Shown here: piece after piece, positions 9,744 through 17,476 of the stretch
Layout: the number at the start of each line of letters is the position of its first letter
Position numbering within the stretch: the stretch's first letter is position 1
IMG/VR virus record: IMGVR_UViG_3300028394_000120
Location: 1 to 45,377 of that record
DNA length: 45,377 nucleotides
Reading direction: 5' to 3' (one strand)
DNA from: a virus
Made by a program: the position numbers and the translations under genes
The notes under the pieces: model-generated
Databases searched by the model: none
What the model was told of the DNA's origin: nothing
Seen by the model: only the letters and a program-made list of their open reading frames with translations

Positions 9744-10166
9744 AGTCTGTTCTATCTGCTGAATTTTTTGTTGCACAGCGTCAATATTCATGGTATTCCA
9801 TAACCCAGGATGCATGGGCTTGGGCCAAGTGCCAGCGTCAATCCAGGCATATCCCAAGTGCTCATAGTTGAGTCTAGGCACAAATTCAGTGTCCACAACA
9901 CATATCCAGGTGTGATATTCAAAAGCCAAATCTGCTGATGTAAACTTTTCCAAGGGTATCAATCTCAAGTAAGTGGGAAAGAAACCCAGTTCTTCAATAC
10001 ACTCACGTTCCATCCCACCTAGCAAGGTTTCGCCAGTTTCGATCTTGCCGCCAGGCAGGCCCCAGGCACCCGGATGCTTGACGTCGTTTCTCAAGAGATA
10101 GAGATAGCGTTTGGTGTCCCGACTGCGGAACCACACTCCCACTGCCTTCAAAGCACTAGACTCCAT
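9738..10166 (-). CDS. Nudix hydrolase
   Basis: A 142-residue protein with a complete Nudix box at about residues 40-62: G40-x5-E46-x7-R54-E55-x-x-E58-E59-x-G61-F. This box binds Mg and hydrolyses nucleoside diphosphates linked to another group (dNTP, ADP-ribose, NAD-type or NDP-sugar compounds). The substrate cannot be read from the sequence. The ATG at 10166 is chosen over a longer frame because a strong ribosome site (TTGGAGGCAC) lies directly before it; the extension would run far into gp15. It overlaps the end of gp15 by 19 bp and is probably translated from the same minus-strand message. T4-like phages often carry a Nudix enzyme (T4 nudE), usually with replication genes; here it trails two tail-completion genes. 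Convergent 6-bp overlap with the last fibre gene. Confidence 0.9.
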   Translation of the reverse strand: MESSALKAVGVWFRSRDTKRYLYLLRNDVKHPGAWGLPGGKIETGETLLGGMERECIEELGFFPTYLRLIPLEKFTSADLAFEYHTWICVVDTEFVPRLNYEHLGYAWIDAGTWPKPMHPGLWNTMNIDAVQQKIQQIEQTL

Positions 10167-11554
10167 GTGCCTCCAACATACACACCTTGATAACTCTTGA
10201 CCCATTCGACACCAGTCCATTCGTATTGAACACCTGTGGTAATGTTTGTGACATATTGAACAGTTGCCGCTTGAGCCACACTGTTAAAAACAATTCGCCA
10301 GTAGATACCAGTCCATTCAATCACATCATTGGCACTTGCTACCAACTGTTGTCCCACAGCACCTTGCCATGCTTCTGGAGGATATGTGTTGATTGTTGCG
10401 CCAGTTGCGTCAGTTAACAAATAGCGTTGACCCACAGCCGGTGCAGGCAATCCATAATTGGGACCAGATATTAGTGGATCAATAATGGCAGTGATAGGAT
10501 CCAAGGTGTTTTGTGGTGCTGTGTCTTGATCAATATCATAAATCAACAATCGATCATCGTTGGGATTGATCACAATGGTTCCCACAATTGTAGTACCATC
10601 CTCTTGATCCAGACGTATTTGACTGATACCCGGGCGTAACACACCGTAGGCACTGATCACAGCCGGCCATAACAGGCTACTGCCTGCTACAATTGCTGTG
10701 GGGGTCAAATCATCATTGGCACCATTGGGCACAATAGTACGGCCTTGCAAGCATTGTATTTGATTGCCAATTACCACAGTTTCATAATTCCAAGGAGTGA
10801 CTATGACTCTGGTGCCCAACAACAAGTCATTGTCTGTGACCGCATTGCTTAGATCACCTTGCGCATCATACATGCTCATGATCACACGTTCTACCACGCC
10901 CAGTTTCTTGACCTTGGCCGGTGAACTAATCCATATGGGCAGGCTAAACTTGATAGTGGCCATGTCAATGGGATTTTCAGTACCAATTGGCACAGTTCTT
11001 GACGTCCAGGTCACTGACTCTAGATCAACCACACTCAGGCTAGTCCAGTCAATAAAGTTGTCGGTGCTTTGCACTTCCAGACTGGGATTGAACAAGGTCA
11101 GTATTTGTTCCAACAACTGCATTTTTTGATTGGTATTGCTTGTCCAGATGTCCAGTGTAATTCCTAGTTTATAAGGCACAGGCATCAGTCGCTCTACTGT
11201 GAACGCATTGCCTTGGGTGGTTTCAAATGAGTCAGTTTCGGTATCATAAGCACGTTGGCGAACTTGAATTTTGCTCACATGATACGGCTCTTGCATTCTG
11301 GGACGATCATAATCTAAACTTGATACGTAGAACGTCATCAGCGGTGAGGCTGGCATTGAGTTGCGACTATTCTCCTGGATAATAACTTGAGCATTACGAC
11401 TAGCATCTCCGTAACGAACAGGCACACGTATTAGTGCGGCATTGTTCACGCCATCTGTTTCGTTGCCATATTCAATTTGAAAGTTGCTGACAATTCGTGT
11501 GAACTGCAATAAAAATCTGCGTATTTGCGCATCGTAAAAAAACATTTGACTCAT
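10148..11554 (-). CDS. 15: gp15-like tail sheath stabiliser / tail terminator
   Basis: A 468-residue homologue of T4 gp15 (272 aa), which caps the finished tail and joins it to the neck. The N-terminus (FFYDAQIRRFLLQFTRIVSNFQIEYG) and a following IRVPVRYGD motif match the start of T4 gp15 (FYNSSFRRYATLMGDLFSNIQI, IRVPITY). Later motifs also agree: PYKLGITLDIWTSN followed by QLLEQILTLFNPSL (T4: MIYELSIFTRYEDD, QIVEQILPYFQPHF), then a DLESVTWTSR-like strand. About 200 extra residues at the C-terminus contain two aromatic WTG-x-x-W motifs (WTGIYWRI and WTGVEWVK), absent from T4. The start lies 2 nt after the gp14 stop, so translation is probably coupled. It lies on the minus strand, unlike gp13 and gp18 nearby. 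Confidence 0.85.
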   Translation of the reverse strand: MSQMFFYDAQIRRFLLQFTRIVSNFQIEYGNETDGVNNAALIRVPVRYGDASRNAQVIIQENSRNSMPASPLMTFYVSSLDYDRPRMQEPYHVSKIQVRQRAYDTETDSFETTQGNAFTVERLMPVPYKLGITLDIWTSNTNQKMQLLEQILTLFNPSLEVQSTDNFIDWTSLSVVDLESVTWTSRTVPIGTENPIDMATIKFSLPIWISSPAKVKKLGVVERVIMSMYDAQGDLSNAVTDNDLLLGTRVIVTPWNYETVVIGNQIQCLQGRTIVPNGANDDLTPTAIVAGSSLLWPAVISAYGVLRPGISQIRLDQEDGTTIVGTIVINPNDDRLLIYDIDQDTAPQNTLDPITAIIDPLISGPNYGLPAPAVGQRYLLTDATGATINTYPPEAWQGAVGQQLVASANDVIEWTGIYWRIVFNSVAQAATVQYVTNITTGVQYEWTGVEWVKSYQGVYVGGTWSLVL

Positions 11555-11556
11555 GA

Positions 11557-12915
11557 TTAACTCGATTTCTGGCCCGGTTGTGTATCAGGTGGCGGATTGG
11601 GATCCTGAAAACCTTTCTGGTCTCCATTGTCTGCACGTGGTCTCAGTATCTGGCTGAGACTCTGACGTTGTGGGATATTACCAAGATCTGTTGTGGACGT
11701 AGTGTATGTATTGTTGACAAAGCCCGACCGTAAAGTATCATTGGTAGGCCCGTTGTTGAGATTTGTTCGCACTTTGTCCTCAATTTTGACCCAACGTCGG
11801 CTGTCGTAGCGGAACAGTCGATTGGGAAAGTAATCCACTCGCAAGCAGTAGTCGCCGGCCACAGCACCCAATGGGAATTGTACTCCTGAAGTAACTGGCA
11901 GCCCATTTGGCGGAACCCCATCACCGGACAAGTAGCCCACGGTATAGCCATCGGCCTTTGATGTGACATTCATGCCACCTTGTGTACCATCCACTGTGTC
12001 GCCACTCTGGTTTGTTAGACCAATTGGATTGGCTGGTTGTCCGTTGTCCAGGGTAGGCACAACATACAGCGGTTTGACATCGTAACCACTTAGTGGAACC
12101 TCTACATCTGCCTGTGTGAGTATGGCATCGTTGATTTGATTGTCTTTGGGACGAGTGCTGAACACATCGCTTTGTGTAAGTGGAGTATACAATTGCCAGT
12201 AGTCAGTGTTTGTGATGTCTGTACCAGCAGGTACGTTTTGTCGGGCTTGATAGTACACATCGCCGTAGTTGGTAATCCAGCCAGTGGGATAGAAGTTGCC
12301 GTTGTCCCAGATATTTTCGCTGACCACAGGTTTCTTGAGTATGTCTTTGAACTCTTGATTGTTGGTCATTGGTGTGGCCTTCACACGCCAGGTGTGTGGC
12401 AACCAGGTTTGGCTCATGCCCTCTGTGGCATAGTCAGCATCTTGCACCACATAGTAACGAGGTAATGGCTGGGGAATAGACGGGTTCAATGGATAGTAAT
12501 CTTTTAGATTGGGCACTTCTAGCACGTCACCGTTCATGATTTTACGTCCTAATATGTCAATCATGTCGTTGAAGTGGAATGTGATGAACAACGTATCGTT
12601 GTTCAAGAACAGGCCAAATTGTGTTAGATCAAAGTCAATGTCTTGATGATTGTACACGCCACGCATGCAATACACGTCTGGATCGTAAATTCTGTCACGG
12701 TTTTCTAACAACAGGAGATCTTGGATGTTCAAAGGATCCAAGTTATCATAAGTGGGCTGGGTGGCATCACCGTTGCCCGAAAATGCACTATCTTCGCCTC
12801 CGGTTTGCGGTCCCATGTATCGGTGCAGGAAAATGTCGAGGCCACCTACAGTGTATTGCTCACTTATGATGCGGTCAAGGAATTGATAATCTCGAGTCCG
12901 GTTGGGCCGGTACAT
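11557..12915 (-). CDS. 14: gp14-like neck protein
   Basis: A 452-residue protein assigned to the T4 gp14 neck family (256 aa in T4). It starts with a helix-like NRTRDYQFLDRIISEQYTVGG segment, then MRGVYNHQDIDFDLTQFGLFLNND, and a GDVLEVPNLKDYYPLN segment that parallels GDLIYFPMDNSLFEIN in T4 gp14. Position next to gp15 supports the call. Residues about 197-242 (WITNYGDVYYQARQNVPAGT-DYW) look like a CBM5/12-type carbohydrate-binding insertion. The start is uncertain: the ATG at 12915 has no ribosome site at the usual distance. An AGGAG at 12938-12942 is ideally placed for an in-frame ATT at 12930, which would add five residues (xPRLS). The upstream HNH gene ends 2 nt before the ATG. Confidence 0.75.
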   Translation of the reverse strand: MYRPNRTRDYQFLDRIISEQYTVGGLDIFLHRYMGPQTGGEDSAFSGNGDATQPTYDNLDPLNIQDLLLLENRDRIYDPDVYCMRGVYNHQDIDFDLTQFGLFLNNDTLFITFHFNDMIDILGRKIMNGDVLEVPNLKDYYPLNPSIPQPLPRYYVVQDADYATEGMSQTWLPHTWRVKATPMTNNQEFKDILKKPVVSENIWDNGNFYPTGWITNYGDVYYQARQNVPAGTDITNTDYWQLYTPLTQSDVFSTRPKDNQINDAILTQADVEVPLSGYDVKPLYVVPTLDNGQPANPIGLTNQSGDTVDGTQGGMNVTSKADGYTVGYLSGDGVPPNGLPVTSGVQFPLGAVAGDYCLRVDYFPNRLFRYDSRRWVKIEDKVRTNLNNGPTNDTLRSGFVNNTYTTSTTDLGNIPQRQSLSQILRPRADNGDQKGFQDPNPPPDTQPGQKSS

Positions 12916-12917
12916 GC

Positions 12918-13628
12918 TCAGGCGTGGAATTTTAATTCTCCTAAAATTAATTTACAATTGTCGTTGTGCCAGCGTATTAAATTTGATTGGCCACCTACAA
13001 CTGTCTTACAATGTTGACATTGAAATTTAGGTTTTGGGACTTTAAGTTTTGCAAGAGTTTCTTCTGTGTGTTTCTTTCCAAAAAAGTGATTGCTCTCTCC
13101 AGTTAGTCTTATTCCAAACATGTGATTTTTGTCACCTGTGGTGGCTAATCGTTTCTCACCTTTGCGCGATTTATTGACACTAATCATAGTTTTTCTTCTA
13201 ATTTCTTTGGCATCGATACTTTCATTGTCAGCACGTTTTCTAGCCGCTTGTTTTAATTTTTCTTTCCAAGACTCACTGAACTGCCTATTTTTAAGCATTA
13301 CATTTAATTGAATCTTAAGGTTCTCGTATATTCTTGATGTAATTTGATATCTGGGTTGGCTAGAATTTTTGCTATGCATCATTCGCTTACAAGCATAGGC
13401 CATTTTTTTTTGATTTACTCCGGTAACCATCTTGGTAAGCAACCAATGGCAAACAAAATGCTCACGGGCAGTAAGCCTAACCAGATTGTCTATGCTATTG
13501 TTTCCTCCGAGGCTTTGGGGAACAATATGATGTTTCTCTGTATAAACATCTCGTGGCAAAATTCGAGCCCCTGCTTGCCCGACGAGTTGATTATACCAAC
13601 GTGTATATTTGCTATCATTGAAGATCAT
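12918..13628 (-). CDS. HNH homing endonuclease with NUMOD-like repeats
   Basis: A 236-residue free-standing homing endonuclease. The HNH core is at about residues 30-60 (YTEKHHIVPQSLGGNNSIDNL, with H33/H34 and N48), followed by the AREHFVCHWLLTKM extension typical of phage HNH proteins. A C-terminal DNA-recognition part has NUMOD3-like GDKNHMFG and GESNHFFGKKHTEET motifs and a final CQHCKTVV-RWH-NC zinc-finger-like element. The gene is visibly more AT-rich than gp14 and gp15, a sign of transfer. It lies immediately upstream of gp14 on the same strand, so it may supply or replace gp14 leader sequence. The ATG follows a CATAAATA late box by only 4 nt, so a leaderless late mRNA is predicted. Confidence 0.9.
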   Translation of the reverse strand: MIFNDSKYTRWYNQLVGQAGARILPRDVYTEKHHIVPQSLGGNNSIDNLVRLTAREHFVCHWLLTKMVTGVNQKKMAYACKRMMHSKNSSQPRYQITSRIYENLKIQLNVMLKNRQFSESWKEKLKQAARKRADNESIDAKEIRRKTMISVNKSRKGEKRLATTGDKNHMFGIRLTGESNHFFGKKHTEETLAKLKVPKPKFQCQHCKTVVGGQSNLIRWHNDNCKLILGELKFHA

Positions 13629-13632
13629 GCAG

Positions 13633-13640
13633 TATTTATG
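13633..13640 (-). promoter_or_regulatory. Late promoter box CATAAATA for the HNH-gp14-gp15-Nudix unit
   Basis: On the minus strand the sequence reads CATAAATACTGC-ATG, with the box ending 4 nt before the HNH start. It is the only late-promoter-like sequence seen upstream of the whole minus-strand block 13628-9738. Confidence 0.55.
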
Positions 13641-13645
13641 GGCGG

Positions 13646-13674
13646 TTGACCAATAAATCCCAAAGTGCTATAAT
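13646..13674 (+). promoter_or_regulatory. Sigma70-type early promoter
   Basis: TTGACC (13646-13651), a 17-bp spacer and a perfect TATAAT (13669-13674). Transcription would start near 13681, giving a leader of about 20 nt with the AAGGAG site before the ATG at 13702. This host-type promoter fits early expression. It lies back-to-back with the minus-strand late box at 13633-13640. Confidence 0.8.
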
Positions 13675-13701
13675 TACTGTATTACCACTAAAGGAGCCCT
13701 G

Positions 13702-14829
13702 ATGAAACCCATTAAACTGCTGAACCCCCGTAGTTCTGATACCAATGTCATGGGTGGAGAGCCTCCGTGGAAAACACAACCCACAGAAAATCGCATCAGT
13801 GCCCTGAGCAAAGCATTCAGTTGGTACAACTATTTTTACGGCAAAAAAGATGCTCGTGAAATGATTGTGAACTACTTGGAGTCGCAGGATCGCAAGGCAG
13901 ATGTGCGAGTACTAAAAAGCATTCCAGATTCGGCTATACGCCTAACCACAGGCTGGTTATGTCGCATGAAGATGGTGGGATTAGAGTTAAGCGAAACAGA
14001 ACAGATCAAACTGGACAACTTGCTAAAAGAAATTTTATCCAGCAAACAAACAGTTGAGGCGGATGCTGAGCCAGCCCAAGAAGGACCAGCCCGGCCTAAC
14101 ATACAAGATCGCCTGAGAGAAAAAGTTGGCGAGTGTGCGGCTGAGTTGGATGGCATGTTTGATGAATTCATGATGGCCGGTGCCAAGATGTCAGCAGACT
14201 ACAAGCCTATCATGGTAATCCGTGGTATGAACGTGGCGCCACAAATGACCAGTGAAATCTCCAATCGTTGGAAACGCAAACTGGCAGAGTTTGAAGAGGC
14301 AGTGGCGGGCAAGGATCCATTGCTGGTGGAAGCATACTCGTACCTGACCAAGATTCAATTGCGTAATTGCGTAAAGTTTTGCGAAGCGGTGATCAACGAC
14401 TGCGGTGCTTATGTTCAGATCAAGAAAGTGGAACGCAAGCCACGCAAGGTCCGGACAGTACCCCCAGAGAAACGTGCGGCCAAGTTCAAACACACAGCAG
14501 AGTTTGTGGAACTCAAACTCAAAGGACTGCCAGCCGCAAGTCTAGTGGACAAGGCCGAAGCCTGGTTGTACGATACCAAGAAACGCAAGTTGATTCATGT
14601 GGTAGCAGACAGCCATACACAGGCATTTACCATCAAGAACAACAGCATTATTGGTTACAGTACTGTGGAAACACTGCAAAAAACTGTGCGCAAACCAGCA
14701 GATGTTGTCCGAGCCATACAGGCCGCAGGCAAGCCAGCCTCTAGAAAGATCTACCGGGATCTAACCACTACAGAAACACCCTGGAATGCCCGGGGTACTG
14801 AGAACTTGATCATACTTAAAGCCTGGTAA
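13702..14829 (+). CDS. Conserved phage protein of unknown function (375 aa)
   Basis: I recognise no catalytic motif, and function is unknown; the general look is that of a conserved protein in T4-like aquatic phages. The N-terminal part (about 35-110) is helical with a distinctive SKAFSWYNYFYGKKDAREM and a TTGWLCRMKMVGLEL segment. A Glu/Ala/Pro linker covers about 112-132. The middle is charged and helical (RDRLREKVGECAAELDGMFDEF). The C-terminal third (about 255-375) is basic, contains AWLYDTKKRKLIHVVA, and ends in LIILKAW, and looks like a small beta-rich domain. The start is well supported by AAGGAG 6 nt before the ATG and by a sigma70-type promoter (13646-13674), so it is probably an early gene. 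It is followed by gp13 after a late-promoter box. Confidence 0.75.
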   Translation: MKPIKLLNPRSSDTNVMGGEPPWKTQPTENRISALSKAFSWYNYFYGKKDAREMIVNYLESQDRKADVRVLKSIPDSAIRLTTGWLCRMKMVGLELSETEQIKLDNLLKEILSSKQTVEADAEPAQEGPARPNIQDRLREKVGECAAELDGMFDEFMMAGAKMSADYKPIMVIRGMNVAPQMTSEISNRWKRKLAEFEEAVAGKDPLLVEAYSYLTKIQLRNCVKFCEAVINDCGAYVQIKKVERKPRKVRTVPPEKRAAKFKHTAEFVELKLKGLPAASLVDKAEAWLYDTKKRKLIHVVADSHTQAFTIKNNSIIGYSTVETLQKTVRKPADVVRAIQAAGKPASRKIYRDLTTTETPWNARGTENLIILKAW

Positions 14830-14832
14830 ATA
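14827..14832 (+). promoter_or_regulatory. Late promoter box GGTAAATA for gp13, plus leader hairpin
   Basis: TAAATA overlaps the stop codon of the preceding gene. The 21-nt leader before the gp13 ATG (14854) can fold as GGGGA (14835-14839) with TCCCC (14848-14852), leaving the GGAG ribosome site (14842-14845) in the loop. Confidence 0.5.
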
Positions 14833-14853
14833 AGGGGGAACGGAGTCTCCCCA

Positions 14854-15618
14854 ATGGCTGAACAAAATACCTTACCCGAGTTAAAGCAAAATCTTATTGA
14901 GTATTGCAAATTGACCATGGGTGATCAAATCATTGATCTTGAATTAGACCCTGCACACTACGAAGCGGCATATCAGCGTACTCTAGGCGTTTATCGCCAA
15001 CGTGCTCAAAATGCCTATGAAGAAGCCTACATCTTCATGGAGTTGATTCGAGATCTCAACATTTATACTTTGCCACAGGAAGTGCAAAGTGTACGTCAAA
15101 TTTTTCGCAGAACATTTGGCGACTCAACAGGACCGTTTGCATCAAATTTTGATCCGTTTGCACAGGCAAGTATCAACGTTTACCTTATGAACTTCAACGT
15201 GGCAGGTGGCTTGGCCACATACGACTTCTACTCACAGTATGTTGAACTTGCTGGACGCATGTTTGGTGCATACATGAACTATACCTGGAATCCTGTGACC
15301 AAGAAACTGCAACTGATTCGTGATCCAAAAGGCACTGGCGAAAATGTCCTGCTCTGGGTGTATCAGACCAAACCTGAAATCCAGTTGCTGAGTGACTACC
15401 AAATTCAGCAGTGGATTCGGGATTACATGGTTGGTGCTTGTAAAATGATCATTGGTGAAGCACGTGAAAAGTTCTCGACCATTGCTGGACCACAAGGTGG
15501 CGGGCAACTAAACGGTGCCGCAATGAAGAGCGAAGGGCAAGCCATGATGGATGCCAAAATTGAAGAACTCAAAATGTACGTGGATGCAAGTCAGCCACTT
15601 ACTTGGGTGATTGGTTAA
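14854..15618 (+). CDS. 13: gp13-like neck protein
   Basis: A 254-residue homologue of T4 gp13 (309 aa), a neck protein that forms the head-tail connector together with gp14. Matching features are the N-terminal helical [15 protein letters not shown]-type start with [23 protein letters not shown] (T4: [22 protein letters not shown]). The [11 protein letters not shown] segment is followed by a Tyr/Phe/Met-rich middle ([16 protein letters not shown]), [16 protein letters not shown], a LLWVYQTKP strand, [19 protein letters not shown] (T4: WVKDYATALAKELNGQILA) and a C-terminal PLTWVIG matching PPFGILVG in T4. It is on the plus strand although its partners gp14 and gp15 are on the minus strand. It ends convergently with the GIY-YIG gene, the two stop codons overlapping. 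Confidence 0.9.
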   Translation: MAEQNTLPELKQNLIEYCKLTMGDQIIDLELDPAHYEAAYQRTLGVYRQRAQNAYEEAYIFMELIRDLNIYTLPQEVQSVRQIFRRTFGDSTGPFASNFDPFAQASINVYLMNFNVAGGLATYDFYSQYVELAGRMFGAYMNYTWNPVTKKLQLIRDPKGTGENVLLWVYQTKPEIQLLSDYQIQQWIRDYMVGACKMIIGEAREKFSTIAGPQGGGQLNGAAMKSEGQAMMDAKIEELKMYVDASQPLTWVIG

Positions 15619-16178
15619 TTAAGCAATTTACGGGCCGCATCTCGTGCCCGTTTCTTTGCACTAATAATTGCCTTGGTTTCAGCAGACTGCACTCTACCTT
15701 TTTGACCTTGGCTTATTTTTAGTTTGTGCTCCTCAGTGAACGCTCTACCTTTAAGAGTTTGGCTTCGTTTAAAATTAGATTCAGCAGTTTGCTTCTTTCC
15801 TAAATTAAATGCCCGCAGTTTATTTTTTGACTCTTCGGTCCATACTCGTTCTTGATTAGATTTAATACAAGCCAATTTTCTTTTTTCCGACGGAACAAGA
15901 TTAAACGTGCCGTCTCCGCCGTCGGTTAAATTTCGAAGTATTCCTGTCTCTAAATCTTTGCGACCATACCATCTTATCAATTGTCGCTCAATTGCAAGAG
16001 CACCGATATTGGTAAGATTGGATTCTACTATCACAATTCTATTAGCATCAGTAGGAATTTTGACATTGTGCTGTTTGGCCCAGGCTCTGTATCCTTTGCC
16101 TTTTCCGATATAGTATGGAGTTAGATCTGATTTACGCAGATATGCATAAACGTAATAGTTAGGTGGATAAGTATTCAT
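15615..16178 (-). CDS. GIY-YIG homing endonuclease with NUMOD3 repeats
   Basis: A 187-residue site-specific endonuclease of the GIY-YIG type. The catalytic domain lies at about residues 8-90: [26 protein letters not shown] carries the two GIY/YIG-type strands, with a downstream Arg/Glu region ([11 protein letters not shown]). The C-terminal half has three NUMOD3-like DNA-binding repeats ([44 protein letters not shown]). The gene is AT-rich compared with gp13. A GAGGA ribosome site precedes the ATG. A minus-strand late box (16242-16247) lies 63 nt upstream. Like the HNH gene, it lies on the minus strand beside a neck gene. Confidence 0.9.
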   Translation of the reverse strand: MNTYPPNYYVYAYLRKSDLTPYYIGKGKGYRAWAKQHNVKIPTDANRIVIVESNLTNIGALAIERQLIRWYGRKDLETGILRNLTDGGDGTFNLVPSEKRKLACIKSNQERVWTEESKNKLRAFNLGKKQTAESNFKRSQTLKGRAFTEEHKLKISQGQKGRVQSAETKAIISAKKRARDAARKLLN

Positions 16179-16241
16179 GCTGATAGTTCCTCATAAACTG
16201 TTAGAGCCGGTGGATATGTCCAGTATCGCGATTGGCACCTT

Positions 16242-16249
16242 TATTTACC
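16242..16249 (-). promoter_or_regulatory. Late promoter box GGTAAATA for the GIY-YIG gene
   Basis: On the minus strand this reads GGTAAATAAAGG, 63 nt upstream of the GIY-YIG start codon. It is divergent from the sigma70-type promoter at 16257-16285. Confidence 0.45.
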
Positions 16250-16256
16250 ATAACAG

Positions 16257-16285
16257 TTGATATTTTTTAGATGTTAACGTATAAT
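16257..16285 (+). promoter_or_regulatory. Sigma70-type early promoter for the dexA operon
   Basis: TTGATA (16257-16262), a 17-bp spacer and a perfect TATAAT (16280-16285). The predicted start of transcription falls at about 16291-16293, coinciding with the ATG at 16292. The message would therefore be leaderless, or use the ATG at 16304. Confidence 0.8.
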
Positions 16286-16291
16286 GTTAAT

Positions 16292-16816
16292 ATGAGTTCA
16301 CTAATGATCGACATCGAAACCATTGGGGTGGCACCTGCTGCCACCATCTTAACTATAGCCGCCCAATCATTTGATCCCTTGGGTTCTGGGTATTATAAAC
16401 AATATTACTACGCCAGGGTTTCATTAGAAAGTCAAGAAAATCGAACTATCGATGACAGTACTTTAAATTGGTGGGCAACCCAACCTACCCATGCTAGAGA
16501 AGAAGCATTTGCTGAGGATGATCGTGTTCCGTTAGATCAGGCTCTAGATGAGTTAGGCAAACTCATCTGGACTAGTAAATTTTTGTATTGTCAAGGGCCC
16601 ACGTTTGATTGCACGATTCTTGAGCATGCCTACAAGAGTTATGGCAAAGCCCTGCCTTGGAAATACTATATGGTTCGAGATAGCCGCACAGTGTTTAGTC
16701 TGTGGCCTGAACTACCAATCCCTCCCACCAGCCACCATGCCCTAGAAGACTGCCGTAGACAAATAGGCATGTTGCAAGCAACACTTCAACATCTCAAAGT
16801 AACAGAACTCAAATGA
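16292..16816 (+). CDS. dexA: DexA-like 3'-5' exonuclease (DEDDh family)
   Basis: A 174-residue DnaQ-like exonuclease related to T4 DexA (227 aa) and the Rv2179c-like family. Exo I motif is MIDIET (D7, E9). The second region has STLNWWATQP-HAREEAF (T4: STIEWWKNQSPEARK). The exo II region is LYCQGPTFDCTILEHAY (T4: RGMSFDFPILVDLI). YMVRDSRTVFSLW follows, and exo III is HHALEDCRRQIGML with the DEDDh His and last Asp. It degrades DNA from the 3' end; in T4 it helps host DNA breakdown or trimming. An ATG at 16271 is in frame but lies upstream of the -10 box, so 16292 is preferred. It overlaps the next gene by 4 bp (ATGA). Confidence 0.85.
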   Translation: MSSLMIDIETIGVAPAATILTIAAQSFDPLGSGYYKQYYYARVSLESQENRTIDDSTLNWWATQPTHAREEAFAEDDRVPLDQALDELGKLIWTSKFLYCQGPTFDCTILEHAYKSYGKALPWKYYMVRDSRTVFSLWPELPIPPTSHHALEDCRRQIGMLQATLQHLKVTELK

Positions 16817-17475
16817 AAAGCAATTGGGAATACACAAAAAATCAAAGTAAATATCATTTTGATGATACGAGAATCGACAAGCCCGGTGAGTGGTTTCGAA
16901 TACTAGGACGTTACCAAAACACCTGGGCCCAAGAACTTGAGTATATCAAGCGGCACACTCGACCCATGACCTGGCGCAACAGAAAAAGTACCGTGGCAAC
17001 GCCAAGACCCACAAGTCTGAGCCCTCACATAGAACAAGAAGAATATGATATTGTGCAGGGTGGGGGAAACCCTGAAATGGAACTGACAGATGTGTTTGAT
17101 GATTTGGACAGGGTGCCCAATATCAAGCAGTTGTCTGCACAGTTTGCACTAGAGCAAGAAAAAACACGAGTGCATGTACAGCGTACCGGACAGGTGTTTA
17201 ATCAACACATTGACAAGTTGGACATGGTATATCCTGATAGTGATCCTGCTGACATTGTGAAGTTGGTTGTGATGCTGGAAGATTGGCGCCCTGGGCAGTT
17301 TTACATTTATGGAACATGCACATACACACACTGGCAAGCCGGAGATGTGCATTGGTTCGACTGGGCAAACACTCCACATTCAACAGCAAACGCAAGTCAC
17401 TATCCTAGATACAGTGTCAATATCATGGGACTGCGGACAAATAAAACTGATTTAGATATTTTTAAAAAGGATTAA
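16813..17475 (+). CDS. 2OG-Fe(II) oxygenase-like protein (Asp/Asn hydroxylase type)
   Basis: A 220-residue protein with a C-terminal double-stranded beta-helix signature. H132-x-D134 (NQHIDKLD) and H189 (TPHSTAN) would bind iron, and R199-x-S201 (PRYSVNIMG), 10 residues after the distal His, is the usual 2-oxoglutarate salt-bridge motif. VVMLEDWRPGQFYIYG and QAGDVHWFDW fit the strands between them. The N-terminal 100 residues are unlike known domains. Aspartyl/asparaginyl beta-hydroxylase-like enzymes are frequent in aquatic phages; the substrate (protein, nucleotide or DNA base) is unknown. It is translationally coupled to the DexA gene and followed 1 nt later by dNMP kinase, so a role in nucleotide or DNA metabolism is possible (inference). 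Confidence 0.75.
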   Translation: MKSNWEYTKNQSKYHFDDTRIDKPGEWFRILGRYQNTWAQELEYIKRHTRPMTWRNRKSTVATPRPTSLSPHIEQEEYDIVQGGGNPEMELTDVFDDLDRVPNIKQLSAQFALEQEKTRVHVQRTGQVFNQHIDKLDMVYPDSDPADIVKLVVMLEDWRPGQFYIYGTCTYTHWQAGDVHWFDWANTPHSTANASHYPRYSVNIMGLRTNKTDLDIFKKD

Positions 17476-17476
17476 T

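Noticed and set aside
10167-10220. Longer N-terminus for the Nudix hydrolase
   Set aside because: GGAGG lies just before the ATG at 10166, and the extension (Cys/Trp-rich) is gp15 coding sequence in another frame.
14191-14744. Overlapping frames inside the 13702-14829 gene (both strands, about 100-125 codons)
   Set aside because: They have no ribosome site and nest entirely in a well-supported gene with a strong promoter and start.
16271-16291. ATG at 16271 as the DexA start
   Set aside because: It lies upstream of the TATAAT box, so would not be on the message from that promoter.
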